Assembly: GCF_004346195.1 (NCBI RefSeq)
Contig: NZ_SMAK01000001.1
Span: 1 to 64,000 of the forward strand
Length of the DNA stretch: 64,000 bases
Source: Tepidamorphus gemmatus
GTDB lineage: Bacteria; Pseudomonadota; Alphaproteobacteria; Rhizobiales; Tepidamorphaceae
Direction of reading: 5' to 3'
Positions 9,157 through 17,105 of this stretch are shown here, piece after piece. Positions within the stretch are counted from its first letter, which is position 1, and every line of letters begins with the position of its first letter. Made by a program: the position numbers and the translations under genes. Below the pieces are notes generated by a model. That model saw only the letters and a list, made by a program, of their open reading frames with translations. It was not told the DNA's origin and ran no database searches.

Positions 9157-9792
9157 TCAGGCGCCCGGCAGCGGGTGTCCCGGCATCAGGTCATAGGGAT
9201 GTCGCCAGCCCGGCAGTTCCCTGATGCGACCGAGCCACTGGTCGATCGTCGGATAGGCCTCGGCGAAATTGACGCCGATCTCGTCTTCGAAGAACAGATA
9301 GCCGCACAGCGACAGGTCGGCGATGGTGGCGCGCCGGCCGAGCAGCCAGTTGTTTTCGGCCAGGTGTGCCGCGAGCACGGAGAAGGCATTGGACATCCGG
9401 CCGCGGAAGAATTCGAGCACGGCGGGGTCGGGCTCCTTAACGAAGGTGCGCAGGAACCGGTAGGTCGCCGTATAGCTGGTCAGCTTGTGGTTGTCGAACA
9501 GCAGCCAGCGCAGCACATCGCGCCGTTCGGCGTCGTTGTGCCAGCCGAACTTGCCGGTCCTTTCCGCCAGATAGTCGAGGATGACGCCGGATTGGCTGAG
9601 CGTGACGTCGCCGTGCACCAGCACAGGCACCTCGCCCATGATGTTGAGGCGCCGGTATTCCGGCGTGCGCGTCTCGCCGTTGAAGAAATCGACGAAGCGC
9701 GATCCCCAGTCGCAGCCGGTCAGTTCCAGCATCAGCGCTGCCTTGTAGGCATTGCCGGACTGGGCGAAGCAGTAGAGATGGTATTCGGCCAT
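9157..9792 (-). CDS. Glutathione S-transferase family protein
   Basis: 211 aa from ATG 9792, preceded on its strand by GGGAGGG about five bases upstream; the longer frame to 10083 runs antisense through a lipoprotein gene and is rejected. The N-terminal thioredoxin-like half has LYCFAQSGNAYKAALMLEL (glutathione-activating Ser region), MGEVPVLVHGD with the cis-Pro, and LSQSGVILDYLAER contacting glutathione. The C-terminal half is all-helical with ATIADLSLCGYLFF, the N-capping/hydrophobic staple motif. Likely a cytosolic detoxification enzyme; substrate unknown. Its end lies seven bases from the insertion-sequence relic. Confidence 0.85.
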   Translation of the reverse strand: MAEYHLYCFAQSGNAYKAALMLELTGCDWGSRFVDFFNGETRTPEYRRLNIMGEVPVLVHGDVTLSQSGVILDYLAERTGKFGWHNDAERRDVLRWLLFDNHKLTSYTATYRFLRTFVKEPDPAVLEFFRGRMSNAFSVLAAHLAENNWLLGRRATIADLSLCGYLFFEDEIGVNFAEAYPTIDQWLGRIRELPGWRHPYDLMPGHPLPGA

Positions 9793-9830
9793 GGCGCCCT
9801 CCCGGGCCGCGCGCCCCCGTGGGCGCGGTG

Positions 9831-10358
9831 TCAGCGGTTCATGGACACGGCGCCGCCCAGCTCGAGGCGGCCGTCGTAGCGGGTTGCGCCGGACTTCGCG
9901 AGGCGCGCGACCGGGTTGCCCTCGTTGTCCTTCAGCACGACCAGATTGCCCTCGATGTTCCAGGCTCCGACGCTCGTCAGTTCCGGCGAACTGCAGCCGC
10001 GCGTCGACGCGCGATAGCCGCCCGTCCAACTGGTCAGGGTCACGAACAGCTGGCAGTTGTCGCCGGGGCCTGTCAGGCCCCACTGCCCGAGAACCGCCTC
10101 CTGGGTCGGCGCTTCCTGCGCCGGCGGCAAGGCTGCGATCTGCGGCGGCGCAGCTGGCTGCTCCTGCACCTGTGGCAGCGGCTCCATCTGCTGTGGCGGC
10201 GGCATGGTCGGCTGGGCCGGCGGCAGAGGCTCAGCGAGCACCGCGCCGGTCGGTGCCGGCGGCAGCGGCTGCACGCGTTGCGACGTGCTGCTGCACGCGG
10301 TGACAGCCTGAAGAACAAGCCCGATGGCAGCCCACGTCGCCGCGATGCTGAGGCGCAT
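9831..10358 (-). CDS. Omp19-like outer-membrane lipoprotein, AprI/Inh protease-inhibitor fold
   Basis: 175 aa from ATG 10358 (MRLSIAATW...). A lipoprotein signal ends VTAC, with the lipid-modified Cys at about residue 22, followed by a long Pro/Gln-rich linker (about 30-82). The C-terminal domain (WGLTG...CQLFVTL...GCSSPEL...WNIEGNLVVLKDNEGNPVARL...RYDGRL) matches the beta-barrel inhibitor fold of Brucella Omp19 and AprI/Inh, including the Cys pair. Brucella Omp19 (about 177 aa) inhibits proteases and is surface exposed. Length and layout agree closely. The frame extends upstream to 10406 but that part lacks signal-peptide character. Confidence 0.78.
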   Translation of the reverse strand: MRLSIAATWAAIGLVLQAVTACSSTSQRVQPLPPAPTGAVLAEPLPPAQPTMPPPQQMEPLPQVQEQPAAPPQIAALPPAQEAPTQEAVLGQWGLTGPGDNCQLFVTLTSWTGGYRASTRGCSSPELTSVGAWNIEGNLVVLKDNEGNPVARLAKSGATRYDGRLELGGAVSMNR

Positions 10359-10449
10359 TTCGCATTTCCCGCCGCAAGTCTCGACCGCGCCGAACCTACC
10401 CGGCATGACAGTTCACCACAAGCCCGAGCAGGGGCCGCGCCGGTCCCGG

Positions 10450-10614
10450 CTATTCCGGCAGCGCGTCGGGGGTCATGTCGGTCGGGCCGAGGCCGCCCGG
10501 CAGCGACTGCTGTGTGGCCGCCTCGCTGGGAGGCGGCGGGCTGCTGCCGTTGCACGCGGCAAGCGCGAGCATCGCGAGCGTCGCGGCGCACAGGCTGAAG
10601 ATCCGATGGTTCAT
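10450..10614 (-). CDS. Very small lipoprotein
   Basis: 54 aa. The N-terminus MNHRIFSLCAATLAMLALAAC is a clean type II signal peptide with lipobox LAAC (Cys 21). The mature part is only 34 residues, Pro/Ser-rich then acidic (SSPPPPSEAATQQ...ALPE). A GAGGGAT Shine-Dalgarno lies six bases before the ATG. The long frame continuing to 11427 is antisense to the GNAT gene and is not used. It lies 91 bases upstream of the Omp19-like gene on the same strand, so the two lipoproteins may share a transcript. No known family recognised. Confidence 0.65.
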   Translation of the reverse strand: MNHRIFSLCAATLAMLALAACNGSSPPPPSEAATQQSLPGGLGPTDMTPDALPE

Positions 10615-10815
10615 CCAACTATCCCTCGTGTCCAGGACGGAGGCGACGGCGCTGACGCCGGTCGGCCGACGGGTACGACCACGCGCACCTGCCCGAACTG
10701 ACCGGCCCGGCTGGCCTGTCGCTGCCCGTGTCGGGGCCTTGTAGCGCCGGGGCGTTTCCGGAGTGTCAACACCAAGGGCGGGGCAAACCGCACCGGAAGG
10801 CCGCTCGCTGTGCAT

Positions 10816-10863
10816 TTGTGCATTGCAACAGGCACACTTGAACATCGCTTGTGCGCCGCACAA
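10816..10863. promoter_or_regulatory. Paired TTGTGC-N3-GCA repeats upstream of GNAT gene
   Basis: A perfect palindrome TTGTGCGCCGCACAA lies at 10849-10863, and a degraded copy TTGTGCATTGCA starts at 10816, 33 bases (three helical turns) upstream. They lie in the 291-base intergenic region between the divergent small lipoprotein and the GNAT gene, 43 to 90 bases before the GNAT start codon. Spacing and symmetry suggest a dimeric repressor or activator site, but I know no regulator with this exact consensus. Confidence 0.4.
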
Positions 10864-10905
10864 ATTCCTCTCGTTTCGGATCGGATCCCCCGAGGAGTCT
10901 GCGCC

Positions 10906-11490
10906 ATGTCGCATTCTGCACCGCGGGAGGGCGTCATCCGGAGGGTCTTGGCCACGGAGCGGCAGGATTTCCGTGACCATCTGCTGCGCCTCGGGCGCGA
11001 AAGCCGCCGGACCAGGTTCGGCGGCAGCGTGTCGGACGCCTATGTCGCGGCGCATGCGGAGCGCGTTTTCGAGGGCGACGCTCTCGTCTATGGCTGGTTC
11101 CTCGACGGAATCATCCGTGCCGCTGCCGAGCTGCACCCGATCGGCCATCGGTTGAAAGCGACCGCCGAAGCGGCATTCAGCGTAGAGGAGCCCTGGCAGG
11201 ACGGCGGCGTCGGGTCGGCGCTGCTCGGCCGGATCATGCGCTCGGCCCGCAATCGCGGCATCAGCCGGCTGGTGCTGAGCTGCCTGCCGGACAATGTGCG
11301 CATGCAGCGAATCGCCAACAAGCACGGTGCCCGGCTGGAATGGCAGGAGGGCGATGTAATCGGCTCGATCAATCCGCCGCTGCCGACGCCCTTGTCGATG
11401 TGGCGCGAGCTCCTTGACGAAAGCCACGGGTTCCTGACGGTCCTGTTCGATCCGCTGCGCCCGTCGCGGCCGCTCGAAGCCGCCGAGTAG
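10906..11490 (+). CDS. GNAT family N-acetyltransferase
   Basis: 194 aa from ATG 10906, with GAGGAG at 10892-10897 eight bases upstream. The core EEPWQDGGVGSALLGRIMRSARNRGI (about residues 86-111) is the acetyl-CoA pyrophosphate loop, Q/D-x-G-V-G-S, and IANKHGARLEW is the usual C-terminal helix-strand. Upstream segment FRDHLLRLGRESRRTRFGG resembles GNAT proteins attached to stress or lysine-acetylating enzymes. It would transfer an acetyl group to an unknown amine. It stands alone on the plus strand; paired TTGTGC repeats precede it. Confidence 0.75.
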   Translation: MSHSAPREGVIRRVLATERQDFRDHLLRLGRESRRTRFGGSVSDAYVAAHAERVFEGDALVYGWFLDGIIRAAAELHPIGHRLKATAEAAFSVEEPWQDGGVGSALLGRIMRSARNRGISRLVLSCLPDNVRMQRIANKHGARLEWQEGDVIGSINPPLPTPLSMWRELLDESHGFLTVLFDPLRPSRPLEAAE

Positions 11491-11643
11491 CGGCCGGGAG
11501 ATGCGGAAGCGGGCGGGCAGCCAGCCGGCGTGCAGGAGAGCGGGATGCCGAGACCGGCGATCACATCCATCATCAGTGCGCTGCGCGCCGCAACTCGGTC
11601 GGCTGTGCTGGCGAGGCGTTCCGTGACGGCCTCGTTGAGCAAC

Positions 11644-12531
11644 TCAGTCCCGTGAATTCAAGGAAAGCCGGCTGTATTCGAGAACGGCAATCCCGGCGAG
11701 AACCCAGAAGCCGCCGACCAGGAAGCCGGCCGCGACATCACTGGCGTGATGGACGCTCAGATAGATTCGGCTGAAGCCGATCGCGGCGATCAGGATCGCC
11801 ACCCAGTAGATCACCGCGAAGCGGCGGTGGCCGGTCGGCAGGCCGCGGGCGATCACATAGGCGATGATGCCGTAGACAGCCATCGCCCCGGTCGCGTGGC
11901 CGGAGGGGAAGGAGGGCGACCAGGCGACCACGTCAAGCTCGAAGTCCGGACGTCCCCTGTCGATCAGGAACTTGCCGGTCCATGTGGTCACCTGCGAGCC
12001 CGCCACGGTCACCCACACCGCGTGGATGCCCGCGGCTGGCCCGCGCGCCCACAGGAAGCCCGTCGCAACGATGGCGGCCGCCGTCAGGGTGGCCATGTCG
12101 CCGAGTTCGGTGATCCAGGTGAACACTGTGATCAGGTAGGGATTGCGATAGCTGGCGACGAACGCGGCGATGGCATCGTCGGCGGCGTCGATCTCGTAGG
12201 ATTCGAGAACCTCCTCGACGAGGCCGGCGAACAGCAGCGCCAGGTAGACGGCCGCAGCCACCAGCAGTGTCAGGGCGAGACCGTCGAATCGGCGCGGCTC
12301 GACCCGGCGCTGCAGCCAGGACCACAGCCGCGGGAAGCGACGGGCCAGCCGCGCGCGGAGCGGCCGGGTCGGTCGCGCAAGACCACGGCCGGCGGCATAG
12401 GCGCGGACTGCCAGACGCCTGCCATGGCCGACGAGCCGCCATCCCAGCCAGTGCCCGAACAGGGCCGCGCACACGGCACCGCCCAGGACCAGCGCGGCGT
12501 CAAGGTTCGACAGTCCTTCCGGTGCGGTCAT
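11644..12531 (-). CDS. PAP2-family membrane phosphatase
   Basis: 295 aa membrane protein. The three PAP2 phosphatase motifs are present in order: KFLIDRGRP (about residue 185), PSFPSGHAT (about 208) and SRIYLSVHHASDV (about 252), giving the catalytic His residues. At least six membrane helices surround them, and an Arg-rich N-terminal segment (about 38-80) precedes. Such enzymes dephosphorylate lipids (phosphatidate, undecaprenyl diphosphate) at the periplasmic face of the inner membrane. Its start overlaps the stop of a small upstream reading frame by ATGA. Confidence 0.85.
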   Translation of the reverse strand: MTAPEGLSNLDAALVLGGAVCAALFGHWLGWRLVGHGRRLAVRAYAAGRGLARPTRPLRARLARRFPRLWSWLQRRVEPRRFDGLALTLLVAAAVYLALLFAGLVEEVLESYEIDAADDAIAAFVASYRNPYLITVFTWITELGDMATLTAAAIVATGFLWARGPAAGIHAVWVTVAGSQVTTWTGKFLIDRGRPDFELDVVAWSPSFPSGHATGAMAVYGIIAYVIARGLPTGHRRFAVIYWVAILIAAIGFSRIYLSVHHASDVAAGFLVGGFWVLAGIAVLEYSRLSLNSRD

Positions 12532-12800
12532 CTGGGGCGGCGGCAGTCGGCGTCGATGTCGCGTCCGTCCGGATCGAGGTCGAACGCTGGATGGTCGAAC
12601 GCGGGATGGTCGTCGGGACGATCATGCGGCCGTTGGCGCGCGGCACCGTTGTCACGGCCGCTCGCTGCCAAGGCCAGCGCATGGACGGCATCGACCAGCG
12701 ACCGGTTTGCAGCCGCGCCCGCAACCGGCGCCACGGCGCGCCCGCAGACTCGCCCTGAGCGGCCGGTGTCGGCGGCGACGAGTCCGATGTGGTCGATCAT
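12528..12800 (-). CDS. Possible small protein, coupled to the PAP2 gene
   Basis: 90-codon frame whose TGA overlaps the PAP2 ATG (ATGA) and whose ATG is preceded by AAGGGA about six bases upstream. The start MIDHIGLVAADTGRS looks like the first strand of a glyoxalase/VOC domain, but the rest (Arg, Asp, His-rich, with a repeated HPAFD unit) does not continue any fold I recognise. It may be a real short protein, or a decayed VOC gene. The coupling geometry is the main argument for it. Confidence 0.3.
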   Translation of the reverse strand: MIDHIGLVAADTGRSGRVCGRAVAPVAGAAANRSLVDAVHALALAASGRDNGAARQRPHDRPDDHPAFDHPAFDLDPDGRDIDADCRRPR

Positions 12801-12891
12801 TGCGCGTCCCTTTGCCTCAGCGGCGCCAGCACGCCTGAGACTAGCCTGCCGGACGCAGGAGCGGGAGTGCCTGCCATAATGGTCTGCATTC

Positions 12892-12929
12892 TTGTCAAAT
12901 GAACATTCGATCAATAGAATGACTGTTCA
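12892..12929 (+). promoter_or_regulatory. Promoter with overlapping operator for the TetR-Rieske gene
   Basis: TTGTCA at 12892-12897 and TAGAAT at 12915-12920 are separated by 17 bases, a good sigma70-type promoter in an unusually AT-rich patch. TGAACA at 12900-12905 and TGTTCA at 12924-12929 are inverted repeats, with inner ATTC (12905-12908) and GAAT (12917-12920) also inverted. The reverse-strand half reads ATTGAACAGTC, reminiscent of BetI-type sites (ATTGAACGTC). The operator would cover the -10 box and the probable start site, as expected for autorepression by the encoded TetR domain. Confidence 0.55.
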
Positions 12930-12950
12930 ATAGACGGATGGGAAACTGCC

Positions 12951-14735
12951 ATGCTCGACACGCCCGGCCAGCACGCCCGCACGCGTCTTTCGCAGGACGC
13001 GCGCCGGGAACAGCTCATCGATGCGGCGATCCGCGCCATCGCCGAAAATGGCCTGTCCAACGTCACCCTCAACAAGGTGGCGCGCCGCGCGGGCCTGACC
13101 GCCGGCATGGTCAATTTCCATTTCCAGTCCAAGCAGGAGCTGCTGCATGCCACTCTGGCGCGCATCGCCAGCGAATACCGCGAGGCGTGCGAGGCGGCCG
13201 TCGCGGCCGCCGGCACGTCGCCCGCCGCCGGGCTGATGGCGCTGGTGCGGGCAAGCTTCGATCCGCGTATTGCCAGCACGGAGAAACTTGCCGTCTGGTA
13301 TGCCTTCTGGGGCGAAAGCCGGGCGCTTGACGACTACATGTCGATCTGTGGCGCCTCCGACCAGGCCTTCTACGAATCCGCCCGGGAGCTGATCGAGGCG
13401 CTGGCAGCGCAGATGTCGGCGACGGTGCACGCACGGGCCGCAGCCCTCGGTTTCTGCGGAATCATCGACGCTCTGTCGCAGGAGGCACTGGTGCAGCGAG
13501 ATCGGTTCGACCGCGCCGAGGCGATCGAGACCTGCCGCCGCTATCTCGAGAACCTGTTCCCCGGCGCGTTCGGCGCGATCGAGCCGCTGTCCGCCGCGAC
13601 ACCGGCCGAGCCCGCGAGCGCGGAGGAGCAGGACTATCTCGACCGGCTGACGCTGCCGGCCTGGACCTACTGCGACCGTGACTTCAGCGCCCGGGAGGTG
13701 GCCCGGCTGCACCTGCCGGCCTGGCAGCTTGTCTGCCACATCAGCGAGATGCCGAAGCCAGGAGACTACGTGACGCTGAACGTGCTCGGCAGGCAGGCCG
13801 TCGCGATCCGCGGCGAGGATGGCGAAATCCGCGCCTTCCACAATGTCTGCCGGCATCGCGGGCACCCGGTGGCGCAAGGCCGCAGCGGCAATAGCGGCGG
13901 CATGCTGCGCTGCCCCTATCACGCCTGGTGCTACGACAACCGCGGCGTACTGAAGGGCATCGCCGCCTCACGGACCTTCCCCAAGCTCGACCGGAATACG
14001 CTGGGGCTGTTTCCGGTCGAATGCGAGGTGTTTCTCGGCTTCGTGTTCGTGCGCTTCGCTCCGGGCGGTCCCTCGGTCGCGGAGCGGTATGCCCCCTATC
14101 TCGAGGAGCTTGCCCCGTACCGCATCGAGGAGATGCAGCCGATCGCCGACTACTGGGAAGGCGCGGTGGAGGCCGACTGGAAGAACGTCTGGGACAACTA
14201 CCTTGAAGACTATCACTTTCCGACCGGGCATCCCGGCCTGTCGGCCCTGATGGGCAAGGAGTACGACCGCGAGCCGGATTATCGGACCCGCACCATCCGC
14301 CTCAGCCATCGCCTGCGCGATAAGGTCGAGGGGTCGTGGGCAACCCGCATGTATTCCAAGGTGCTGCCGCCATGCGACCACCTGCCCGAGGGCCAGCGTC
14401 GGCGCTGGACCTATTTCTACTTGTTCCCCGCAGTGTCCTTGGAGACCTACCCGGATCTCGTGGATGTCTTCCATATCGTTCCGCTCGGTCCGGGCCGCTC
14501 CCTGCTGCGGTGGCGCGCCTATGGCCTGCCCGGCGCCGACCGCGCCCTGCGTGCGGCGCAGTGGCTCAACCAGCGGATCAACTATGCCGTCCATGACGAG
14601 GACAATGCGCTGATCGAGGCCGTGCAGCGGAACCTGGCGGGCGGCGTCTACCAGCGCGGCGTACTCTCCGACAAGGAGATCAACGTCAAGGCGTTTCACG
14701 ACTGGATCCGCGAGGCGATGCCAGAGGCCCGCTAG
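12951..14735 (+). CDS. TetR (BetI-like) regulator fused to a Rieske-type aromatic-ring/quaternary-ammonium oxygenase
   Basis: 594 aa in one uninterrupted frame. Residues about 15-63 are a TetR helix-turn-helix (VTLNKVARRAGLTAGMVNFHF, read as overlapping parts) and 64-205 a BetI-like ligand domain (EKLAVWYAFWGESRA, ETCRRYLENLF). After a short linker (about 212-228) comes a full Rieske oxygenase alpha subunit: [2Fe-2S] ligands C300-R-H302 and C321-P-Y-H324; mononuclear iron ligands H422 and H427 in YLEDYHFPTGH and a probable D551 (EDNALIEAVQ). The bridging position three before H422 is Glu 419, as in carnitine oxygenase CntA, rather than the usual Asp; GbcA-like glycine-betaine demethylases are also close. 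BetI senses choline, so regulator and catalyst point to the same substrate class (inference). No reductase gene is adjacent. GGATGGG lies ten bases before the ATG. Confidence 0.85.
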   Translation: MLDTPGQHARTRLSQDARREQLIDAAIRAIAENGLSNVTLNKVARRAGLTAGMVNFHFQSKQELLHATLARIASEYREACEAAVAAAGTSPAAGLMALVRASFDPRIASTEKLAVWYAFWGESRALDDYMSICGASDQAFYESARELIEALAAQMSATVHARAAALGFCGIIDALSQEALVQRDRFDRAEAIETCRRYLENLFPGAFGAIEPLSAATPAEPASAEEQDYLDRLTLPAWTYCDRDFSAREVARLHLPAWQLVCHISEMPKPGDYVTLNVLGRQAVAIRGEDGEIRAFHNVCRHRGHPVAQGRSGNSGGMLRCPYHAWCYDNRGVLKGIAASRTFPKLDRNTLGLFPVECEVFLGFVFVRFAPGGPSVAERYAPYLEELAPYRIEEMQPIADYWEGAVEADWKNVWDNYLEDYHFPTGHPGLSALMGKEYDREPDYRTRTIRLSHRLRDKVEGSWATRMYSKVLPPCDHLPEGQRRRWTYFYLFPAVSLETYPDLVDVFHIVPLGPGRSLLRWRAYGLPGADRALRAAQWLNQRINYAVHDEDNALIEAVQRNLAGGVYQRGVLSDKEINVKAFHDWIREAMPEAR

Positions 14736-14985
14736 GATCGCGCCGGTCGATGGTGCGGCCGGCCCGCCGTCGGGCGCGACAACCGGCCGCCGCAGGCGCA
14801 GCTGATGCCTCCTCGCGCGCGGAAAACCGACTGCGACCGGTCCGAACATTCCGCTCCGAGGGTTCTGGCGAGAGGCCCGGCGTGCTATCTCTCGGGCCGC
14901 ACGACGGCCGGGCCGATCGGCTCCGACTGTCATGTGCCGGTCTTCCTCCGCTCCGGCAGGGGTCCCGTCCAGCGAGGTCGCGTTC

Positions 14986-16209
14986 ATGGAGGCCACCGCA
15001 CGCCCGCACCCCGGAGCTGCATTCGACACCGGCCTGCGCCGCTTTCCGAATGCGCGGGCGGTGGCGCTGGAGCTGTGGCCGGACGAGCCAGTCTACTGCT
15101 TCCGGCCGCAGGTGCTGGCCGCCGATGCCGAGGCGTTCCGCGCTGCCTATCCGGGTCGCACCGCCTATGCAGTCAAGACCAACCCGCATCCGCTGGTGCT
15201 CAACACGCTGGCGCGGATCGGCATCGATGCCTTCGACGTCGCCTCGCCGGCAGAATTCCGCATGGCCCGTCAGGCAGCGCCCGCTGCCGACCTCCTGTAC
15301 ATGCATCCGGTGAAGGCGGCGACCGCCATCCGCGAAGCGCTCACGGCCTATCGCATCCGCCACTTCTCGCTCGACCATGAAGGCGAAGCAGCGAAGATCC
15401 TGCGCGAGGCCCGGGGCGCGGGGGTGCCGGTCAGCGAGCTGACATTGTTCGTCAGACTGGCGACCAGAGGCCACGCGGCCTACAACCTGTCGCGCAAGTT
15501 CGGCGCGGCGCCCGGCCATGCGGTGGAACTGCTGCAGCGGGTGGCGCGGCTCGGCGCGCAGGCGGGTCTGTGTTTCCATGTCGGCAGCCAGGTCGAGGAG
15601 CCCGACGCCTATGAGCGCGCGCTGAAGAGCGCGCAATGGGTGCGTCAGCGCGCCGGTGTGCCGGTGGCTGCCCTCGATATCGGCGGCGGCTTTCCCGCCC
15701 GCTATGGCCACGACCGCCGACGCCCGGCACCGGCGGTGCCACCGCTCGCCCGGCTGATGCCGCGGATCGTCAAGGCCATCGAACGCTACGGCTTCGCCGA
15801 CCTGCCGCTGGTCGCCGAGCCGGGCCGGGCGCTGGTCGCCCGCTCGCTGTCGGTGCTGGTCCGGGTGCTGCTGCGCAAGGGGCAACGGCTCTACATCAAC
15901 GATGGCGTCTGGGGGAGCCTGTCCGATGCCTGGACCGGCAAGCTGACGCTGCCGGTGCATCTGATCCCGGAACCCGATCGGGCGCGGCCGGCAGGCGATC
16001 CCCGCAAGCACGCCGCCTTCCGGATCATGGGTGCCACCTGCGACTCCGTCGACATCCTGTCACGGCCGTTCTGGTTGCCGGAGACCGTTGCCGCCGGCGA
16101 CTGGATCGAGGTCGGCCATATCGGTGCCTACTCGCTGTCGCTGCGCACCGACTTCAACGGGCTCTACCCCGATACCTTCGTCGAGGTGGAGAGCCCGTTC
16201 CGCAGCTGA
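14986..16209 (+). CDS. Fold-type III PLP-dependent amino-acid decarboxylase (ornithine/lysine decarboxylase-like)
   Basis: 407 aa from ATG 14986; the frame is open from 14932 but family members begin near here. TAYAVKTNPHPLVLNTL carries the PLP-binding Lys, HVGSQ, DIGGGFP and EPGRALVA are the PLP phosphate and pyridine contacts, and GATCDSVDIL has the catalytic Cys of the dimer interface. Known members convert ornithine or lysine to putrescine or cadaverine. It is co-directional with the TetR-Rieske gene 250 bases upstream; that gap shows no clear gene or terminator, so a shared transcript is possible but not shown. Confidence 0.85.
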   Translation: MEATARPHPGAAFDTGLRRFPNARAVALELWPDEPVYCFRPQVLAADAEAFRAAYPGRTAYAVKTNPHPLVLNTLARIGIDAFDVASPAEFRMARQAAPAADLLYMHPVKAATAIREALTAYRIRHFSLDHEGEAAKILREARGAGVPVSELTLFVRLATRGHAAYNLSRKFGAAPGHAVELLQRVARLGAQAGLCFHVGSQVEEPDAYERALKSAQWVRQRAGVPVAALDIGGGFPARYGHDRRRPAPAVPPLARLMPRIVKAIERYGFADLPLVAEPGRALVARSLSVLVRVLLRKGQRLYINDGVWGSLSDAWTGKLTLPVHLIPEPDRARPAGDPRKHAAFRIMGATCDSVDILSRPFWLPETVAAGDWIEVGHIGAYSLSLRTDFNGLYPDTFVEVESPFRS

Positions 16210-16234
16210 CCACCCCGTTTCCGGCTGGCCGCGC

Positions 16235-16525
16235 TCAGGAACGGCGGTCGCCCGACCGCCCCGCCGTCACCGGGCTCAGCCGCGACATCGGACAGGGGAT
16301 CTCCGACATCGCCCAGGATGTGTTGTTTAAGTACGTGCCGCACGTGGCGACCCGACCGCGGATGCATGCCGTCTGGCCGATCAGGTAGGCGCGTCCATCG
16401 ACCCGGCAGTAGCATTCCCCTCCGGCGGCATCAACCGGCATCCCGGCAGGCTGTCCCTGTCCGGCCCGCGCAGCGGGGGCGCCGGCGGTTTCGGCACCTG
16501 CCGCGCCGGCGAGCACGATACCCAC
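16235..16525 (-). CDS. Small Cys-containing secreted protein, unknown function
   Basis: 96 aa counted from GTG 16525. The core ECYCRVDGRAYLIGQTAC and LNNTSWAMSEIPC has five or six Cys in a pattern I associate with short periplasmic proteins of Hyphomicrobiales. The frame stays open upstream of the GTG and reads a hydrophobic LVAATVAATVGIVLAGAAGAE, a plausible signal peptide, but no ATG, GTG or TTG precedes it before the stop codon; only CTG at 16552 would include it. So either a CTG start or a damaged start is possible. Confidence 0.5.
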   Translation of the reverse strand: MGIVLAGAAGAETAGAPAARAGQGQPAGMPVDAAGGECYCRVDGRAYLIGQTACIRGRVATCGTYLNNTSWAMSEIPCPMSRLSPVTAGRSGDRRS

Positions 16526-16654
16526 CGTTGCGGCGACAGTGGCCGCAACCAGGTTTGCGCAGACGCGCCGTGCAGCCCGATCAGCTATCCCATGGTGCCT
16601 AGCCTAGCACGATCGGGCGCACTCGCGCAGCGAAAACGCCGCGGCGGTGCGCGA

Positions 16655-16870
16655 TCAGCCGGCGACCTGCAGTTCGACCGCCTTGGGCCCCTTGCCGCGC
16701 TTGTCGGGCTGTGTCTCGTAGGAGATACGCATGCCCTGGTCCAGCGCCGGAATGCCGGAACGCTGCACGTCGGATACGTGGACGAACACGTCGCTACCGC
16801 CACCATCCGGCGAAATGAATCCGTAACCCTTGGATTGATTGAAGAATTTTACCGTGCCGGTCTGGCGCAT
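16655..16870 (-). CDS. Cold-shock domain protein (CspA family)
   Basis: 71 aa. The single OB-fold has KGYGFI (RNP1, about residues 15-20) and VFVHV (RNP2, about 28-32) for single-stranded nucleic-acid binding. It acts as an RNA chaperone. The start ATG 16870 is set by MRQTGTVKFFN and by GGAAGAGG upstream; GAGGTACCTC, a 10-base palindrome, lies between them and could fold over the ribosome site. The 235 bases upstream (16871-17105) hold the likely long 5' leader typical of csp genes and no other gene that I can support. Confidence 0.92.
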   Translation of the reverse strand: MRQTGTVKFFNQSKGYGFISPDGGGSDVFVHVSDVQRSGIPALDQGMRISYETQPDKRGKGPKAVELQVAG

Positions 16871-17105
16871 GGAGGTACCTCTTCCGATTCCGCTCGGCCC
16901 GCAAGCCTGTCCGGGGGCCAGTTGTCCAGAGGCGAACGAGCAGAACGCAATCGGAAACGAACTTCCACATGCTGGCAATCAGGTCCGGAATGTAGTTTCA
17001 TTTCCGGCAATCCGTCCGGCCACCTCTGCGTCAAAGGATGCCCAAGCCTCAGGACTTGGCAAGCGAAATTGAGATGACAGGTGGCTGTCGATTCGATTGG
17101 CGAGG

